DNA from: Ferrovibrio terrae
Lineage (GTDB): Bacteria; Pseudomonadota; Alphaproteobacteria; Ferrovibrionales; Ferrovibrionaceae
Direction: 5' to 3'
DNA: 64,000 bases
Assembly (NCBI RefSeq): GCF_007197755.1
Contig: NZ_CP041636.1
Location: 1,090,001 to 1,154,000 of the forward strand
Part shown: positions 1-8,776 of the stretch, one piece after another
How the letters are laid out: the number at the start of each line of letters is the position of its first letter
Position numbering within the stretch: the first letter of the stretch is position 1
Notes under the pieces: model-generated
Databases searched by the model: none
Told to the model about the DNA's origin: nothing
The model's input: the letters and a program-made list of their open reading frames with translations, nothing else
Program-made: the position numbers and the translations under genes

Positions 1-1
1 C

Positions 2-271
2 GGACTGTTCGTCGAGGACCTGTTCGTGCTGGAAACCGCGCGCGGCCATGGCCTGGGCCGCCAGCTGATCACGGCACTGGCGGCGATTGCCGATGCGCGC
101 GGCTGCAAGCGTCTCGATCTCAATGTGCTCGACTGGAATCCGACGCGCGAATTCTATCATCGCCTCGGCATCAACCACAAAACCGAGTGGCTGCCTTACC
201 GGATGACGCAGCCCGAGCTCGCCCAACTGGGCGAGCAGGCCGATCCGGCCTGGTTTCCCCGCAGGCCATAA
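2..271 (+). CDS. GNAT family N-acetyltransferase, C-terminal part (5' end outside window)
   Basis: The reading frame is open from base 2, so the gene starts outside the window. The visible 89 residues carry the acetyl-CoA-binding motif A of GNAT enzymes (RGHGLGRQL, of the R/QxxGxG/A type) followed by a helix (LITALAAIADARG) and the late strand/helix with a conserved Tyr (NPTREFYHRLGI). Such proteins move an acetyl group from acetyl-CoA to an amine; the substrate cannot be read from this fragment. The gene ends 106 bp before the histidine kinase on the same strand. Confidence 0.85.
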   Translation, partial: GLFVEDLFVLETARGHGLGRQLITALAAIADARGCKRLDLNVLDWNPTREFYHRLGINHKTEWLPYRMTQPELAQLGEQADPAWFPRRP

Positions 272-377
272 CCGGCAGCCCTGAGCGCAGCGCGGGGACA
301 AAAGCCTTTGTCGTTCCACGCCCGAGTGTGACAAACTGACCTCCGGGCATCAGGCCCGGGGAGAGAAACCACCCGGC

Positions 378-2471
378 ATGGACAGGCGCGACGCTGCCAC
401 AGAATCCGTAAGCCCGCGACGCTGGCGCGGCAGTCTGCCGCGCGGATTCGTTCCCCTGATCGTGGCTGTCGTGCTGCTGCTCGCCGCCACCGGTGGTCTC
501 GCGCTGTCGCTCGTGCTGAACCAGCGCAGTGCCGAGCAGGATCGCACCGTGCTGCAGGGTGCAGGACTCACGCGCACGCTGGCCGATGCCGCCCAACGCC
601 AGATCGACGTGGCCGACCTGCTGCTGCAATTCGCCGCCGCCGAAGCCAGCGACCGCATCAGCCGCGGCCTGACGCCAAGCGATGCCGTGGTAGCGCTGCT
701 GACCGACCGCATCGCCGCCATGCCGCAGGTCGATGCCGTGCATGTCTACGACGAGCGCGGCCGTTTCTGGTTCGCCGTCGGCGAAGGGTCGATGCCGCTG
801 GAAATCGGCTGGCATCCGGATTTCCAGCGCCATCGCGACGGCGCGGTGCAGCAGATTGTGGCCGCCCAGCTGGCGGGTGATCCGCGCGTCTGGCTCAGCC
901 GCCGCATCAGCCGCAACGATGGCAGCTTTGCCGGCGTGCTGATCTCCACATTGCGCATCGACCTGCGCGCCCTGCTCGATCCCGGTTATTCGCCGCTGTC
1001 GGTGGCGACACTGGCACTGGTGCATGACGAAGGCCGGCTGATCACCGGCTGGCCGCAGCCGCGCGCCGTGCAACTGGCTGGCCTGCTCGGCTTCATCAGC
1101 GGCCTGCAGGGTTACAGCGCCACCGAAGCCGAGCCGCTGTACTGGGCGCGATTGAACGAACTGCCGATCACCCTGCTGCTGCAGCTCGAACCGTTGCCGG
1201 CCGACAGCGCATGGCGGCGCGCTGCCGTCGGCTTCGGCATCCTGTTCGGCATCGTCATGCTGGGCGCCATCGCCGCCGTCTGGGGCACCTGGCGCCAGCT
1301 CAGGCGCCGCATCGCGACGGAATCGCTGCTGCGCGGCCTGATGGACAATCCACCGCTGGTGATGACGCTGCAGGATCCGCAGGGCCGCTACCTGATGGTG
1401 AACCGGCATTTCGCGCAGCAGTTCCGCCGCACCGAGGAAGACCTGGCCGGACGCTTCGCCAATGAAATCTTCCCGCCCGAACTGGCAGCAAGGCTGACCC
1501 AGCAGGTGGAGGAAACCGTGCGCGCCGGCTCGCCGCAGACCTACGACATGCGCATCCCCGACATCAAGGGCGAGTTGCGCGACTACATGCTGGTGCGGTT
1601 TCCGATCTACGACCAGGACGGCACGCTGCTGGCGGTCGGCAGCATCGCCACCGAGATCACCGAACGCAAACGGCTGGAAGCGGCGTTGCGCGAACAGGCC
1701 GAGGTGCGCGAGCGCCTGGCCGAGAATTATGCGCGCCAGCGCGAAGTGGCCGAGACCGCCAACCGCGCCAAGAGCGAATTTCTCGCGCATATGAGCCACG
1801 AACTGCGCACGCCGCTGAATGCCATCATCGGCTTCGCCGACATGATCGCCGGCCGCATGCTGGGTCCGCAATCGGCCAAGTATTTCGAATATGCCGAGGA
1901 TATCAGCGGCAGCGCGCATCACCTGCTGGGCGTGATCAACGACATCCTCGATGTCTCGAAAATCGAAAGCGGCCGCTTCGAACTCGAACTGCGGGAGCAC
2001 GACCCGCACGATCTGGTCGATGACAGCCTGCGGCTGGTGCGCGGCCGTGCCCGCGAGGCCAAGCTGCAGGTGGTGAACGCTTTGCCCGAAGACCTGCCGC
2101 CGATGCTGGTGGATGCGCGCGCGGTGAAGCAGATCCTGATCAACCTGCTGGGCAATGCCGTGAAGTTCACACCGGGCGGCGGCAGCGTGACGGTGGAAGG
2201 CCGGCTGACCGACGATGGCGGCCTCGCCTTCACGGTGGCGGATACCGGCATCGGTATCGCCGAGGAGAATCTGGAACGCGTGTTCGAGCCCTTCTGGCAG
2301 GCCGATGCCGGCATCCGGCGCAGCGAGGGCAGCGGGCTGGGCCTGAATATCTGCCGCAAGCTGATCGACCTTCATGGCGGCAGCATCAGCGTCGCATCCA
2401 CGCTGCAGCAGGGCACCCGCGTCACCGTCAGCTTCCCGCCGAACTGCCTGCTGAAACCCGCACAGGCCTGA
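378..2471 (+). CDS. Membrane-bound sensor histidine kinase with PAS domain
   Basis: 697 residues. A first membrane helix (about 24-46) and a second (about 281-305) enclose a periplasmic sensor of about 235 residues, PDC/Cache-like by layout. A cytoplasmic PAS domain (about 318-425) precedes a short coiled coil, the HisKA helix with the phospho-acceptor His474 (HMSHELRTPLN) and a HATPase_c domain with N-box (NLLGNAVKF, 589-597), G1 (DTGIGI, 622-627) and G2 (GSGLGL, 651-656). It should autophosphorylate on signal and pass the phosphate to a separate response regulator, which is not encoded nearby, so this is an orphan kinase here. GGGGAGAG 11 bases upstream of the ATG supports the start. The periplasmic signal is unknown. 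Confidence 0.93.
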   Translation: MDRRDAATESVSPRRWRGSLPRGFVPLIVAVVLLLAATGGLALSLVLNQRSAEQDRTVLQGAGLTRTLADAAQRQIDVADLLLQFAAAEASDRISRGLTPSDAVVALLTDRIAAMPQVDAVHVYDERGRFWFAVGEGSMPLEIGWHPDFQRHRDGAVQQIVAAQLAGDPRVWLSRRISRNDGSFAGVLISTLRIDLRALLDPGYSPLSVATLALVHDEGRLITGWPQPRAVQLAGLLGFISGLQGYSATEAEPLYWARLNELPITLLLQLEPLPADSAWRRAAVGFGILFGIVMLGAIAAVWGTWRQLRRRIATESLLRGLMDNPPLVMTLQDPQGRYLMVNRHFAQQFRRTEEDLAGRFANEIFPPELAARLTQQVEETVRAGSPQTYDMRIPDIKGELRDYMLVRFPIYDQDGTLLAVGSIATEITERKRLEAALREQAEVRERLAENYARQREVAETANRAKSEFLAHMSHELRTPLNAIIGFADMIAGRMLGPQSAKYFEYAEDISGSAHHLLGVINDILDVSKIESGRFELELREHDPHDLVDDSLRLVRGRAREAKLQVVNALPEDLPPMLVDARAVKQILINLLGNAVKFTPGGGSVTVEGRLTDDGGLAFTVADTGIGIAEENLERVFEPFWQADAGIRRSEGSGLGLNICRKLIDLHGGSISVASTLQQGTRVTVSFPPNCLLKPAQA

Positions 2472-2483
2472 GCATCAGCCGCA

Positions 2484-2514
2484 AAAGAAAACGGCGCGTC
2501 TTGCGACGCGCCGT
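2484..2514 (-). terminator. Rho-independent terminator after mlaA (hairpin also serves the convergent kinase gene)
   Basis: A perfect 10-bp stem (ACGGCGCGTC / GACGCGCCGT) with a 4-base loop lies between the convergent kinase and mlaA. Read on the minus strand the stem is followed by TTTTCTTTT, a classical intrinsic terminator; on the plus strand the T-run is weak. Confidence 0.85.
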
Positions 2515-2543
2515 TGTCCGGAAGAGTTGAAGCCTGGTTGCCG

Positions 2544-3353
2544 TTACTGCTTGATGGGCAGCGTTTCGATCTCGCTGCCAGCATCGGCGGCGCGGCTGAT
2601 CGAGGTCGGCGAAACGTTGGGCTGCTTCGACGCGCGGTTGGCGATCTCGTCGGCGCGACGCTGGCGATAGACGGTGCGCAGCGTGACGTAATAGTCGAGC
2701 GAGGTCTTTTCCAGGTTGTCGAGCGTCTCGAGCAGCTGGGCGCGCGCATCGATGCCGGTCAGGGCGGTGCGGGCGTAGATCAGGCCTTCGCGATCGGTGT
2801 TGTTCAGATACCAGTTCACCGGATCGGCGACGGAATCGACCACCACGCCAGTCAGGTCGCGCGGATTGGACGGGCCGAGGATCGGGATGAAGAGATACGG
2901 GCCTTCGCCATTGCCCCAGGTGGCCAGCGTCTGGCCGAAGTCTTCGGTATGCGGCGCGATGCCGAACCACTTGTCGGCGGCATCATAGAAACCGAGCACG
3001 CCGACGGTGGAGTTGATGGCGAAGCGCTGCAGCGTGTCGCCGGCGCGGCCGGTCTCGCCCTGCAGCAGGTCGTTCGCCAGGATCACCGGGCTCTTCAGAT
3101 TGATCAGGGCGCTGCGGATGCCGGTCTGCAGCGGCTGCGGGATCAGATTGGCATAGATGAAGGCGACCGGCTTCAGCAGGAAGTGGTCGACCACCTGATG
3201 GAATTCGAACAGTGCGCGGTTCACCGGCTCGAGCGGATCATTCACGGCGTCGAAATCGGCGCGCGCCTGGGGATCGGCGGGCGGCGTGGCACAGGCGGTG
3301 AGCATTCCGGTGGAGAGGAGCGCAACTGCCGCGAGGGTCTTCCACTGGGACAT
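2544..3353 (-). CDS. mlaA: MlaA (VacJ) family outer-membrane lipoprotein
   Basis: 269 residues from the ATG at 3353, which gives a compact lipoprotein signal (MSQWKTLAAVALL...) with lipobox LTAC and lipidated Cys21. An upstream in-frame start at 3386 would add 11 residues before the signal and is less likely. The body has the MlaA hallmark segments: DPLEPVNRALFEFH, the amphipathic donut region (PVILANDLLQGE), INSTVGVLGFYD, and GPYLFIPILGPSNPRD. In known systems MlaA, with OmpC/F and the MlaBCDEF machinery, removes misplaced phospholipids from the outer leaflet of the outer membrane. The usual alphaproteobacterial neighbour mlaC is not seen here. Confidence 0.95.
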   Translation of the reverse strand: MSQWKTLAAVALLSTGMLTACATPPADPQARADFDAVNDPLEPVNRALFEFHQVVDHFLLKPVAFIYANLIPQPLQTGIRSALINLKSPVILANDLLQGETGRAGDTLQRFAINSTVGVLGFYDAADKWFGIAPHTEDFGQTLATWGNGEGPYLFIPILGPSNPRDLTGVVVDSVADPVNWYLNNTDREGLIYARTALTGIDARAQLLETLDNLEKTSLDYYVTLRTVYRQRRADEIANRASKQPNVSPTSISRAADAGSEIETLPIKQ

Positions 3354-3579
3354 GCGCTGACCAAACTCGCGCGGGGCAACGGACATGATGCTGGGACCTT
3401 CTTGATTATTCTGAGGCTTATCTTATCGGGTATCCGCCATTCCGGCGCAAGCGCAATCCCGGTGACCGTGATGGCCGGCACTCGTAACCGGCGCGGAAGC
3501 CACGGATTTCTGCCCGGTGATGCAGTTCTGCAACAGGCCACCCGGACACTGCCCGGACCCCCTTCAAAAGGCAGCCCCG

Positions 3580-3599
3580 GGCTATCCCTGGGGATAGCC
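3580..3599 (-). terminator. Inverted repeat just past yacG, possible transcription stop
   Basis: Perfect 9-bp arms (GGCTATCCC / GGGATAGCC) separated by 2 bases, starting 5 bases beyond the yacG stop. There is no T-run, so its action as a terminator is a guess from position only. Confidence 0.35.
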
Positions 3600-3603
3600 G
3601 GCG

Positions 3604-3807
3604 TCAGTGCCGGAGGCCGCCCCCGTCGCCGACTGCATCCCCCGGTTGCTCCGACTCGTCCTCTTCGTCGATTTCGACAGCCGGGATGGCATAGGCGCCT
3701 TTGAGCCAGCGGTTCAGGTCGACATTGGCGCAACGGGCTGAGCAGAACGGCGCGCGGTCGGATTCGGCCGGCTTGCCGCAGATCGGGCAGGTTTTGGAAA
3801 CGGTCAT
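3604..3807 (-). CDS. yacG: YacG, zinc-binding DNA gyrase inhibitor
   Basis: 67 residues from the ATG at 3807. The four zinc ligands are Cys7, Cys10, Cys22 and Cys26 in the family pattern CPxCGK...FCSxRC, followed by DLNRWL. The tail is acidic (EIDEEDESEQ). In E. coli YacG binds GyrB and blocks DNA binding. It is the last gene of the infA-maf-rng-yacG block, 60 bp after the ribonuclease. An upstream in-frame start at 3825 is possible but would break the family's short N-terminus. Confidence 0.93.
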   Translation of the reverse strand: MTVSKTCPICGKPAESDRAPFCSARCANVDLNRWLKGAYAIPAVEIDEEDESEQPGDAVGDGGGLRH

Positions 3808-3866
3808 GGCCGCAGCATACCGCACCGGAGCGAGGCGGTCAGCGCCCCGGAACAGCTATTGGGGGA

Positions 3867-5453
3867 TCAGCGGCCGAGTCGGTCGACCGAGAACGATTCG
3901 CGGCGCCGGCTGGCATCCGGCTTCACCTGCACCACGGCGCCGATCTGGCGCTCCAGCTTGGCGCGCAGCTCGGCATCGAACAGGGCGGCCACGTCGGGTG
4001 CGCAGGCGATTTCCAGCTTGCCGCCCGGGCTGCCATGGGCCTCGCGCCAGGTCCGGCGCAGCAGTTCGGCCAGCACCGACGGCAGCGACGGCAACCGGCC
4101 ATCGCCGTCACAGGTCGGGCAATCCTCGAACAGGCGGGCGGCCAGCGGTTCGCCGACGCGCTTGCGCGTCATCTCGACCAGGCCGAGCGCCGACATGCCC
4201 AGGACCTTCGTGGGCGCCGGATCGCGCTTCAGCGCCTCGCGCAGCGCATTCACAGTGCGCGCACGATAGGCGGCGTTTTCCATATGCAGGAAGTCGATCA
4301 CCACGATGCCACCGATGCCGCGCAGGCGCAGCTGGCGCGCGATCGCCGTCGCCGCTTCGATGTTGATCTTGAGGGCCTGTTCCTCGAACGCATGGCCGCG
4401 CGCAGACGCCCGGCCGGAATCGACATCGATGGCGGTGAGCGCTTCGGTCTCGCCGAATACGATCATGCCGCCTGAAGGAAGTTCGACATGGCGGCCGAGC
4501 GCCGCCGAAATATCACCCTCGATCTCGTACAGCTCGAACAGCCCGGCGGGATCATCGAAGCGCTCCAGCTTCGACACATAATTCGGCGCATGTTCGAACA
4601 GCCAGGCGCGCGCTTCGGCGAAACCGGCAGCGGCATTGACGCGGATACGATCCAGCTTCGCGCCGACAAAATCGCGCAGCGCGCGGCCCACCGGGCCCAT
4701 CTCACGCCACAACTCGGCCGGCACATCGCCGCTGTCTGCAGCCTTGGCACGCTGCTGTTCGATGCCGATCCAGCGCGAGCGCAGACGCTGCAGGTCGGCC
4801 AGCAGTTCTTCCTTCGACACGCCATCGGCATTGGCGTTGACGATGCAGCCCATGCGCCTGCGGCGTTCATCACCATTGCGCCGCTCAGGATCGTGCGACG
4901 ACGGCTTGCCGCTGCGGCGGTCGCCGGCACGGTGCTGCAATCGCACATTCACTTCACGCTGCAGGCGGGCAGTGACTTCGAGTGGCGTCTGGTCGGCCAG
5001 CGCCATCAGACTCTGCATCACGGCGGCAAGCCGCATGCGTTCGGCATCCTGGCTGATCCGCTTGGTGACGCGCACGGCGGCATCGAACGGCGCGAGCGAC
5101 AGGAAGCGGCCGGGCAGCGCGATAAAGCAGCTGAGCTTGACGCCCTTCTCGCCGACCGGATCGCGGGTGACCTGCACCAGCACGGTCTCGCCTTCATGCA
5201 GGCATTGCTCGATCGGCTTGTCGTCGGCATCCACGATGTCGTCGCGGCCAAGGAAGCCGTCGCGGCTCAGGCCGATATCGACATAGGCCGCCTGCAGCCC
5301 CTTCTCGATCCGGCGCACGCGGCCGAGGAAAATCGCGCCCAGCGCGGAATCGCGTTCGGGCCGCTCCAGATCGAGGTGGACCAGACGGCCGTCCTCGACC
5401 AGGGCGACACGCGTTTCGGTCAATCCGACATCGATCAGCAGTTCGTTGGCCAT
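3867..5453 (-). CDS. rng: Ribonuclease E/G family protein (RNase G-like)
   Basis: 528 residues, the short RNase G form. It has an N-terminal S1-like RNA-binding domain (about 37-125, GAIFLGRVRRIEKGLQAAYVDIG), the RNase H-like and 5'-sensor region, and the catalytic Mg-binding aspartates Asp343 (AIDVDSGR) and Asp387 (VIDFLHME). The zinc-link Cys pair follows at 445/448 (CPTCDGDG). Such enzymes cut single-stranded AU-rich RNA for rRNA maturation and mRNA decay. A basic insert of about 30 residues at 172-203 (HRAGDRRSGKPSS...RRNGDERRRR) replaces the usual short loop before MGCIV and may add RNA contacts. The gene sits between maf and yacG, the usual alphaproteobacterial order. Confidence 0.93.
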   Translation of the reverse strand: MANELLIDVGLTETRVALVEDGRLVHLDLERPERDSALGAIFLGRVRRIEKGLQAAYVDIGLSRDGFLGRDDIVDADDKPIEQCLHEGETVLVQVTRDPVGEKGVKLSCFIALPGRFLSLAPFDAAVRVTKRISQDAERMRLAAVMQSLMALADQTPLEVTARLQREVNVRLQHRAGDRRSGKPSSHDPERRNGDERRRRMGCIVNANADGVSKEELLADLQRLRSRWIGIEQQRAKAADSGDVPAELWREMGPVGRALRDFVGAKLDRIRVNAAAGFAEARAWLFEHAPNYVSKLERFDDPAGLFELYEIEGDISAALGRHVELPSGGMIVFGETEALTAIDVDSGRASARGHAFEEQALKINIEAATAIARQLRLRGIGGIVVIDFLHMENAAYRARTVNALREALKRDPAPTKVLGMSALGLVEMTRKRVGEPLAARLFEDCPTCDGDGRLPSLPSVLAELLRRTWREAHGSPGGKLEIACAPDVAALFDAELRAKLERQIGAVVQVKPDASRRRESFSVDRLGR

Positions 5454-5477
5454 CGAACCTGTTTATAGCTGAATTCG

Positions 5478-6059
5478 TTAAAGAATCGGATAGCCCAGGC
5501 CCTTCAAAAGCCCGGCGGTTTCGGCCAGCGGCAGGCCGACCACGTTGGAATACGACCCGCCGATCCAGGGAATGAAGGCCTCGGCCCAGCCCTGGATGGC
5601 ATAGCCCCCCGCCTTGCCCAGCCCCTCGCCGCCCGCCACATAGGCGGCGATCTCGGCGGCTTCGAGCCGGCGCAGGCGCACTTTCGTCTCCACCACGCGG
5701 GCGACGCGGCGCCCATCGGGATGGATCAGGCAGAGCCCGGTGGTGACGGTATGGCGGCGGCCCGACAGCAGGCGCAGGCAGTCCGCCACCTCAGCGGCGG
5801 TTTCCGCCTTGGGCAGGATGCGGCGGCCCAGACCCACCACGGTATCGGCGGCCAGCACCAGCGCGGCCGGGCGCAGGCCCGCCACCGCCGCGGCTTTGGC
5901 CTGGCAGAGCCGCAGCGCCAGGGCGCGCGGCAATTCGGATTTTTCAGGCGTTTCGTCGAGATCGGCGGCGAGAATCTCGGCCGGCACGATGCCGATCTGC
6001 CGCAGCAGGTCGCGACGGCGCGGCGATGCGGAGGCCAGAACAAGGAGTGGCGCAGCCAC
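5478..6059 (-). CDS. maf: Maf family nucleoside triphosphate pyrophosphatase
   Basis: 193 residues. The nucleotide-binding N-terminal motif SASPRRR (10-16), the catalytic ADTVV (71-75) and the C-terminal GKAGGYAIQGWAEAFI and GSYSNVVGLPL segments match Maf proteins. These hydrolyse non-canonical or modified NTPs to NMP plus pyrophosphate. I cannot separate the dTTP/UTP type from the m7GTP (YceF) type with confidence. It lies 21 bp after infA and 24 bp before the ribonuclease gene, so the three are probably co-transcribed. Confidence 0.94.
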   Translation of the reverse strand: MAAPLLVLASASPRRRDLLRQIGIVPAEILAADLDETPEKSELPRALALRLCQAKAAAVAGLRPAALVLAADTVVGLGRRILPKAETAAEVADCLRLLSGRRHTVTTGLCLIHPDGRRVARVVETKVRLRRLEAAEIAAYVAGGEGLGKAGGYAIQGWAEAFIPWIGGSYSNVVGLPLAETAGLLKGLGYPIL

Positions 6060-6080
6060 GGTTCCGGCCCCGGATCAGAC

Positions 6081-6299
6081 TTACTTGAAGCGGAAGGTGA
6101 TGCGGCCCTTGGTCAGGTCGTAGGGGGTCATTTCCACCATGACCTTGTCGCCCGCCAGCACGCGGATGCGGTTCTTGCGCATCTTGCCCGAGGTATGGGC
6201 CAACACTTCGTGGCCGTTATCGAGCTTCACCCGGAACATGGCATTGGGCAGCAACTCGTCCACCACGCCGGGGAATTCCAGCAATTCTTCCTTCGCCAT
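6081..6299 (-). CDS. infA: Translation initiation factor IF-1
   Basis: 72 residues, the standard length: a single S1/OB fold with [41 protein letters not shown] and the C-terminal [10 protein letters not shown]-1 blocks the ribosomal A site during initiation and helps IF-2 and IF-3. It heads the infA-maf-rng-yacG block on the minus strand, with a candidate promoter about 170 bp upstream. Confidence 0.98.
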   Translation of the reverse strand: MAKEELLEFPGVVDELLPNAMFRVKLDNGHEVLAHTSGKMRKNRIRVLAGDKVMVEMTPYDLTKGRITFRFK

Positions 6300-6469
6300 T
6301 CAGCCTCTGTTGTACGGTCGTCACGCGCCGGGGCGGCGCGGATTGCTGCGCTCTCAAGCGCGGGCGAGAACATGCGCGCGACAGCCCGGAAAATCAAGCA
6401 GTGTCAGGCGCATGGCTCGATTCGGCCATTCTGCCGGGCGAAAGCGCGTTCACGGCACAGCTTTGCAGT

Positions 6470-6498
6470 TTTATGTTATAAATATCAAATACTTACAA
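6470..6498 (-). promoter_or_regulatory. Candidate sigma70-type promoter for infA
   Basis: In an AT-rich patch unusual for this DNA, the minus strand reads TTGTAA, 17 bases, CATAAA. The patch lies in the 208-bp gap between infA and the end of the preceding minus-strand gene. The infA ATG is about 170 bases downstream, so the 5' leader would be long. Judged by eye only. Confidence 0.3.
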
Positions 6499-6507
6499 AT
6501 TCGCGGT

Positions 6508-7062
6508 TCACTCGACCTCGATCCGCAGCGCCGACCAGACCCATTTGGCGTCGTCATGGCTTTTCAGCGCGGGATGCTTGTCGTCGCGCGGATAGACCAC
6601 CCAGGTCGGGCCGCGGCCGCCCAGGCCGAGATATTTGCCGTCGGCCTTGAGTGCCAGCAGCACGCCATACTGGCGCAGCTCAGGCACCGGGATTTCCGCG
6701 CCATAGCCGTCCAGCGCATAGACCTTGATGGTCTGACCGGTGGCGCCCGCCGCCTTGAGCACGTCGGCCAGCAACGGCCCCTCGAATTTATAGGCTTTGG
6801 GCCAGGTGTCGTATTTCACCGTCAGCGACGTCATGCCGAGCTTTTCCAGCATGGCGAGATCGAACTGCGCCGCCTTGTCGAAGCTGACACTGCCGAATTT
6901 GAAGAAGGCGTCCTCGAACTCGTTGAGCGCGCCGCGATTGGTGTTGGCGATCTTGCCATGGAGGGTGAGCACCACCGGGCCCTTGGGCTGCGCCAGATCG
7001 GCGGCCTGGGCAGAGACGGCGAAGCAGATGGCGAACAGCGGAGCGAACAACAGACGCAGCAT
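6508..7062 (-). CDS. Periplasmic molybdopterin-binding-fold (SUOX-like) protein
   Basis: 184 residues from the ATG at 7062, chosen because GGAGGG sits 7 bases upstream; a TTG at 7077 is upstream of that site. The signal peptide ends at AQA (about 20). The rest fits the oxidoreductase molybdopterin-binding domain: PVVLTLHGKIANTN, FDLAMLEKLG, YKFEGPLLADVLKAAGATG, YALDGYGAEIPVPELRQYGVLLAL, and RGPTWVVYP. The Cys that ligates molybdenum in true sulfite oxidases is not seen. Short secreted members of this kind often lie beside signalling genes, and here the GAF histidine kinase precedes it on the same strand. A sensor or ligand-binding role is inferred. Confidence 0.85.
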   Translation of the reverse strand: MLRLLFAPLFAICFAVSAQAADLAQPKGPVVLTLHGKIANTNRGALNEFEDAFFKFGSVSFDKAAQFDLAMLEKLGMTSLTVKYDTWPKAYKFEGPLLADVLKAAGATGQTIKVYALDGYGAEIPVPELRQYGVLLALKADGKYLGLGGRGPTWVVYPRDDKHPALKSHDDAKWVWSALRIEVE

Positions 7063-7106
7063 TGAGTGGCCCTCCAAGTATCAGCGCATTTTATCGCCAC
7101 AAACCA

Positions 7107-7145
7107 AAACCGTCACCCTCGGCCTTGTGCCGAGGGTGACGGTTT
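7107..7145. repeat. Perfect palindrome (REP-like, possible terminator)
   Basis: Arms of 17 bp (7107-7123 and 7129-7145) are perfect complements around a 5-base loop. It belongs to the CGTCACCCTCGG.../...CCGAGGGTGACG type of intergenic palindrome. The related outer sequence recurs at 47796 and 57724. On the minus strand it lies between the GAF kinase and the molybdopterin-fold gene. Confidence 0.75.
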
Positions 7146-7180
7146 ATGTAAGAACCGCTGGCGAGGACATAAATAGTTTC

Positions 7181-7306
7181 GTCATTCCCGCGAAAACGGG
7201 AATCCAGATTGAAGCGTTCAGGCTGTGGTGTACTGGATCTCCGCTCGTCGCGCTTTACGCGACAATATTATGTTGGGCGGCAAAGCCGCCGGGCGCGGGG
7301 ATGACG
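7181..7306. repeat. REP-like composite element
   Basis: Starts with GTCATTCCCGCG and ends with its near-complement CGCGGGGATGAC (7294-7305), enclosing smaller palindromes, including CGGGAAT/ATTCCCG-type arms and GGCGGCAAAGCCGCC. The left half is the same motif found at 40201. Dispersed elements of this kind are common in alphaproteobacterial intergenic DNA. Confidence 0.6.
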
Positions 7307-7315
7307 AGGTGCGCT

Positions 7316-8545
7316 TCAGCCCTGCTTGCAGGGGAAGATCATCGTCGCCGTGGTGCCGCGACCGAGTTCGCTGGCGATCTTGAGCTTGCCGCCATGCAGC
7401 GCCATCAGGCGATGCGAGATAGCGAGACCGAGGCCGGTGCCCTGGCGGCGCTGGTTCTTCGGGCCGGCCTGGTAGAAGGCCTCGCCCAGCCGCACCAGAT
7501 CGGCCGGCGCGATGCCCTGTCCGTCATCACTGATGCTGATGCGCACGACATCCTTCTCGACCGCGCCCGTCACGACGATGCGGCCCTCGGCCGGCGTGAA
7601 CTTGATCGCGTTGGAAATCAGGTTGAGCAGAACCTGGCGGAAAGCACTGCGGTCGGCATTCAGCACCGGCAGACCATGCAGGCTGGCATCCATCACCAGC
7701 GACAGTTCCTTCTGCCGCGCCTGGGTCAGCAGCAGCGAGATCACCGCATCGGCCTCGTCCACCACCTTCAGCTTATCTAGCGTCAGCGTCATCTTGCCGG
7801 CTTCGATGCGGCTGAGATCAAGGATCGAGTTGATCACTTCGAGCAGATGCTGGCCGGCCTGGCGGATCAACCCGGCGTAATCCTTGTAGTGGTCGTCGCC
7901 GAGCGGGCCATAGGCCTCGCTTTGCAGCATCTCGGCAAACCCGATCACGGCATTCAGCGGCGTGCGCAGCTCGTGGCTCATGAAGGCGAGGAACTCGCCC
8001 TTGGAGCGCGAGGCCAGCATCGCCTCCTCGCGCGCCGCTTCGGTTTCAGACAATGAGCGATGCAGTTCCAGCGCATCGAGTACTAACGCTGCGAATTCCT
8101 TCAGATGTCCGCGCTGCACATCGTCGAACTTGCGGGGTGTGGGATCGAAGATCCCCAGCGCGCCGATGCAGTGGCCGTCGCGGCTGATCAGCGGCGCACC
8201 GGCATAAAAGCGCAGGCCGCCCTCCACCGCCGCAACCAACGGATTGTCAGCGAAGCGTGCATCGGCCTGCAGGTCTTCGGCAACGCAAAGCTCGTCGCTG
8301 AGGATCGTCCAGGCGCAGAAGCCGGTTTCACGCGGCAGTTCGCGCACATCGACGCCGACATGCGCCTTGAACCACAAACGATCGGCATCGAGCAGCGTGA
8401 TCCCGGCACCCGATGTGCCGAAGACACGCGCAGCCAGCCGCGCCAGACGATCGAAGCGCGGATCGTAGGGCGTGTCGAGAATGCCGAAGCTGCGCAGGTC
8501 GGCGAGACGAGCGGCTTCATTCGGTGGGAGCGGTGCAGCAGGCAA
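7316..8545 (-). CDS. Soluble GAF-domain histidine kinase
   Basis: 409 residues, no membrane helix. A GAF domain (about 25-165, with LARLAARVFGTSGAGITLLD, GFCAWTI, YAGAPLISRDGHCIGALGIFD) precedes HisKA with His191 (FMSHELRTPLN) and a HATPase_c domain (NLISNAIKFTP, DDGQGI, GTGLGL). It starts at a TTG preceded closely by an in-frame stop, and no ATG is available before the GAF domain, so the TTG is the probable start. The GAF domain likely reads a small cytosolic ligand or redox state. No response regulator is adjacent. It shares orientation with the periplasmic protein at 6508-7062. Confidence 0.92.
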   Translation of the reverse strand: MPAAPLPPNEAARLADLRSFGILDTPYDPRFDRLARLAARVFGTSGAGITLLDADRLWFKAHVGVDVRELPRETGFCAWTILSDELCVAEDLQADARFADNPLVAAVEGGLRFYAGAPLISRDGHCIGALGIFDPTPRKFDDVQRGHLKEFAALVLDALELHRSLSETEAAREEAMLASRSKGEFLAFMSHELRTPLNAVIGFAEMLQSEAYGPLGDDHYKDYAGLIRQAGQHLLEVINSILDLSRIEAGKMTLTLDKLKVVDEADAVISLLLTQARQKELSLVMDASLHGLPVLNADRSAFRQVLLNLISNAIKFTPAEGRIVVTGAVEKDVVRISISDDGQGIAPADLVRLGEAFYQAGPKNQRRQGTGLGLAISHRLMALHGGKLKIASELGRGTTATMIFPCKQG

Positions 8546-8776
8546 AGTTCAGTCTCGCTGGGAAGCGCTTCTATTTAGGGGCGGTATACCGCCACCGCAA
8601 GCGCTGTTCCGTATCGTGACGGTATCGCCAAGCACTTGAGATCATTATGGTTAACTGCGCTGCGGCGATTAGCCGCCCCACTTCATCGCCCTGAAATAGA
8701 AATACGGACTGCCAACCTTCGCATAACCCCAGTGGAGTCTGGACGGGCTCCGCGCCCGGCCTTTAAGACGGCTCCC

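Noticed and set aside
171-2375. A 734-codon minus-strand frame opposite the first histidine kinase
   Set aside because: The plus strand holds a complete kinase with all motifs; the minus frame is His/Gln/Arg-rich as expected for antisense of high-GC coding DNA.
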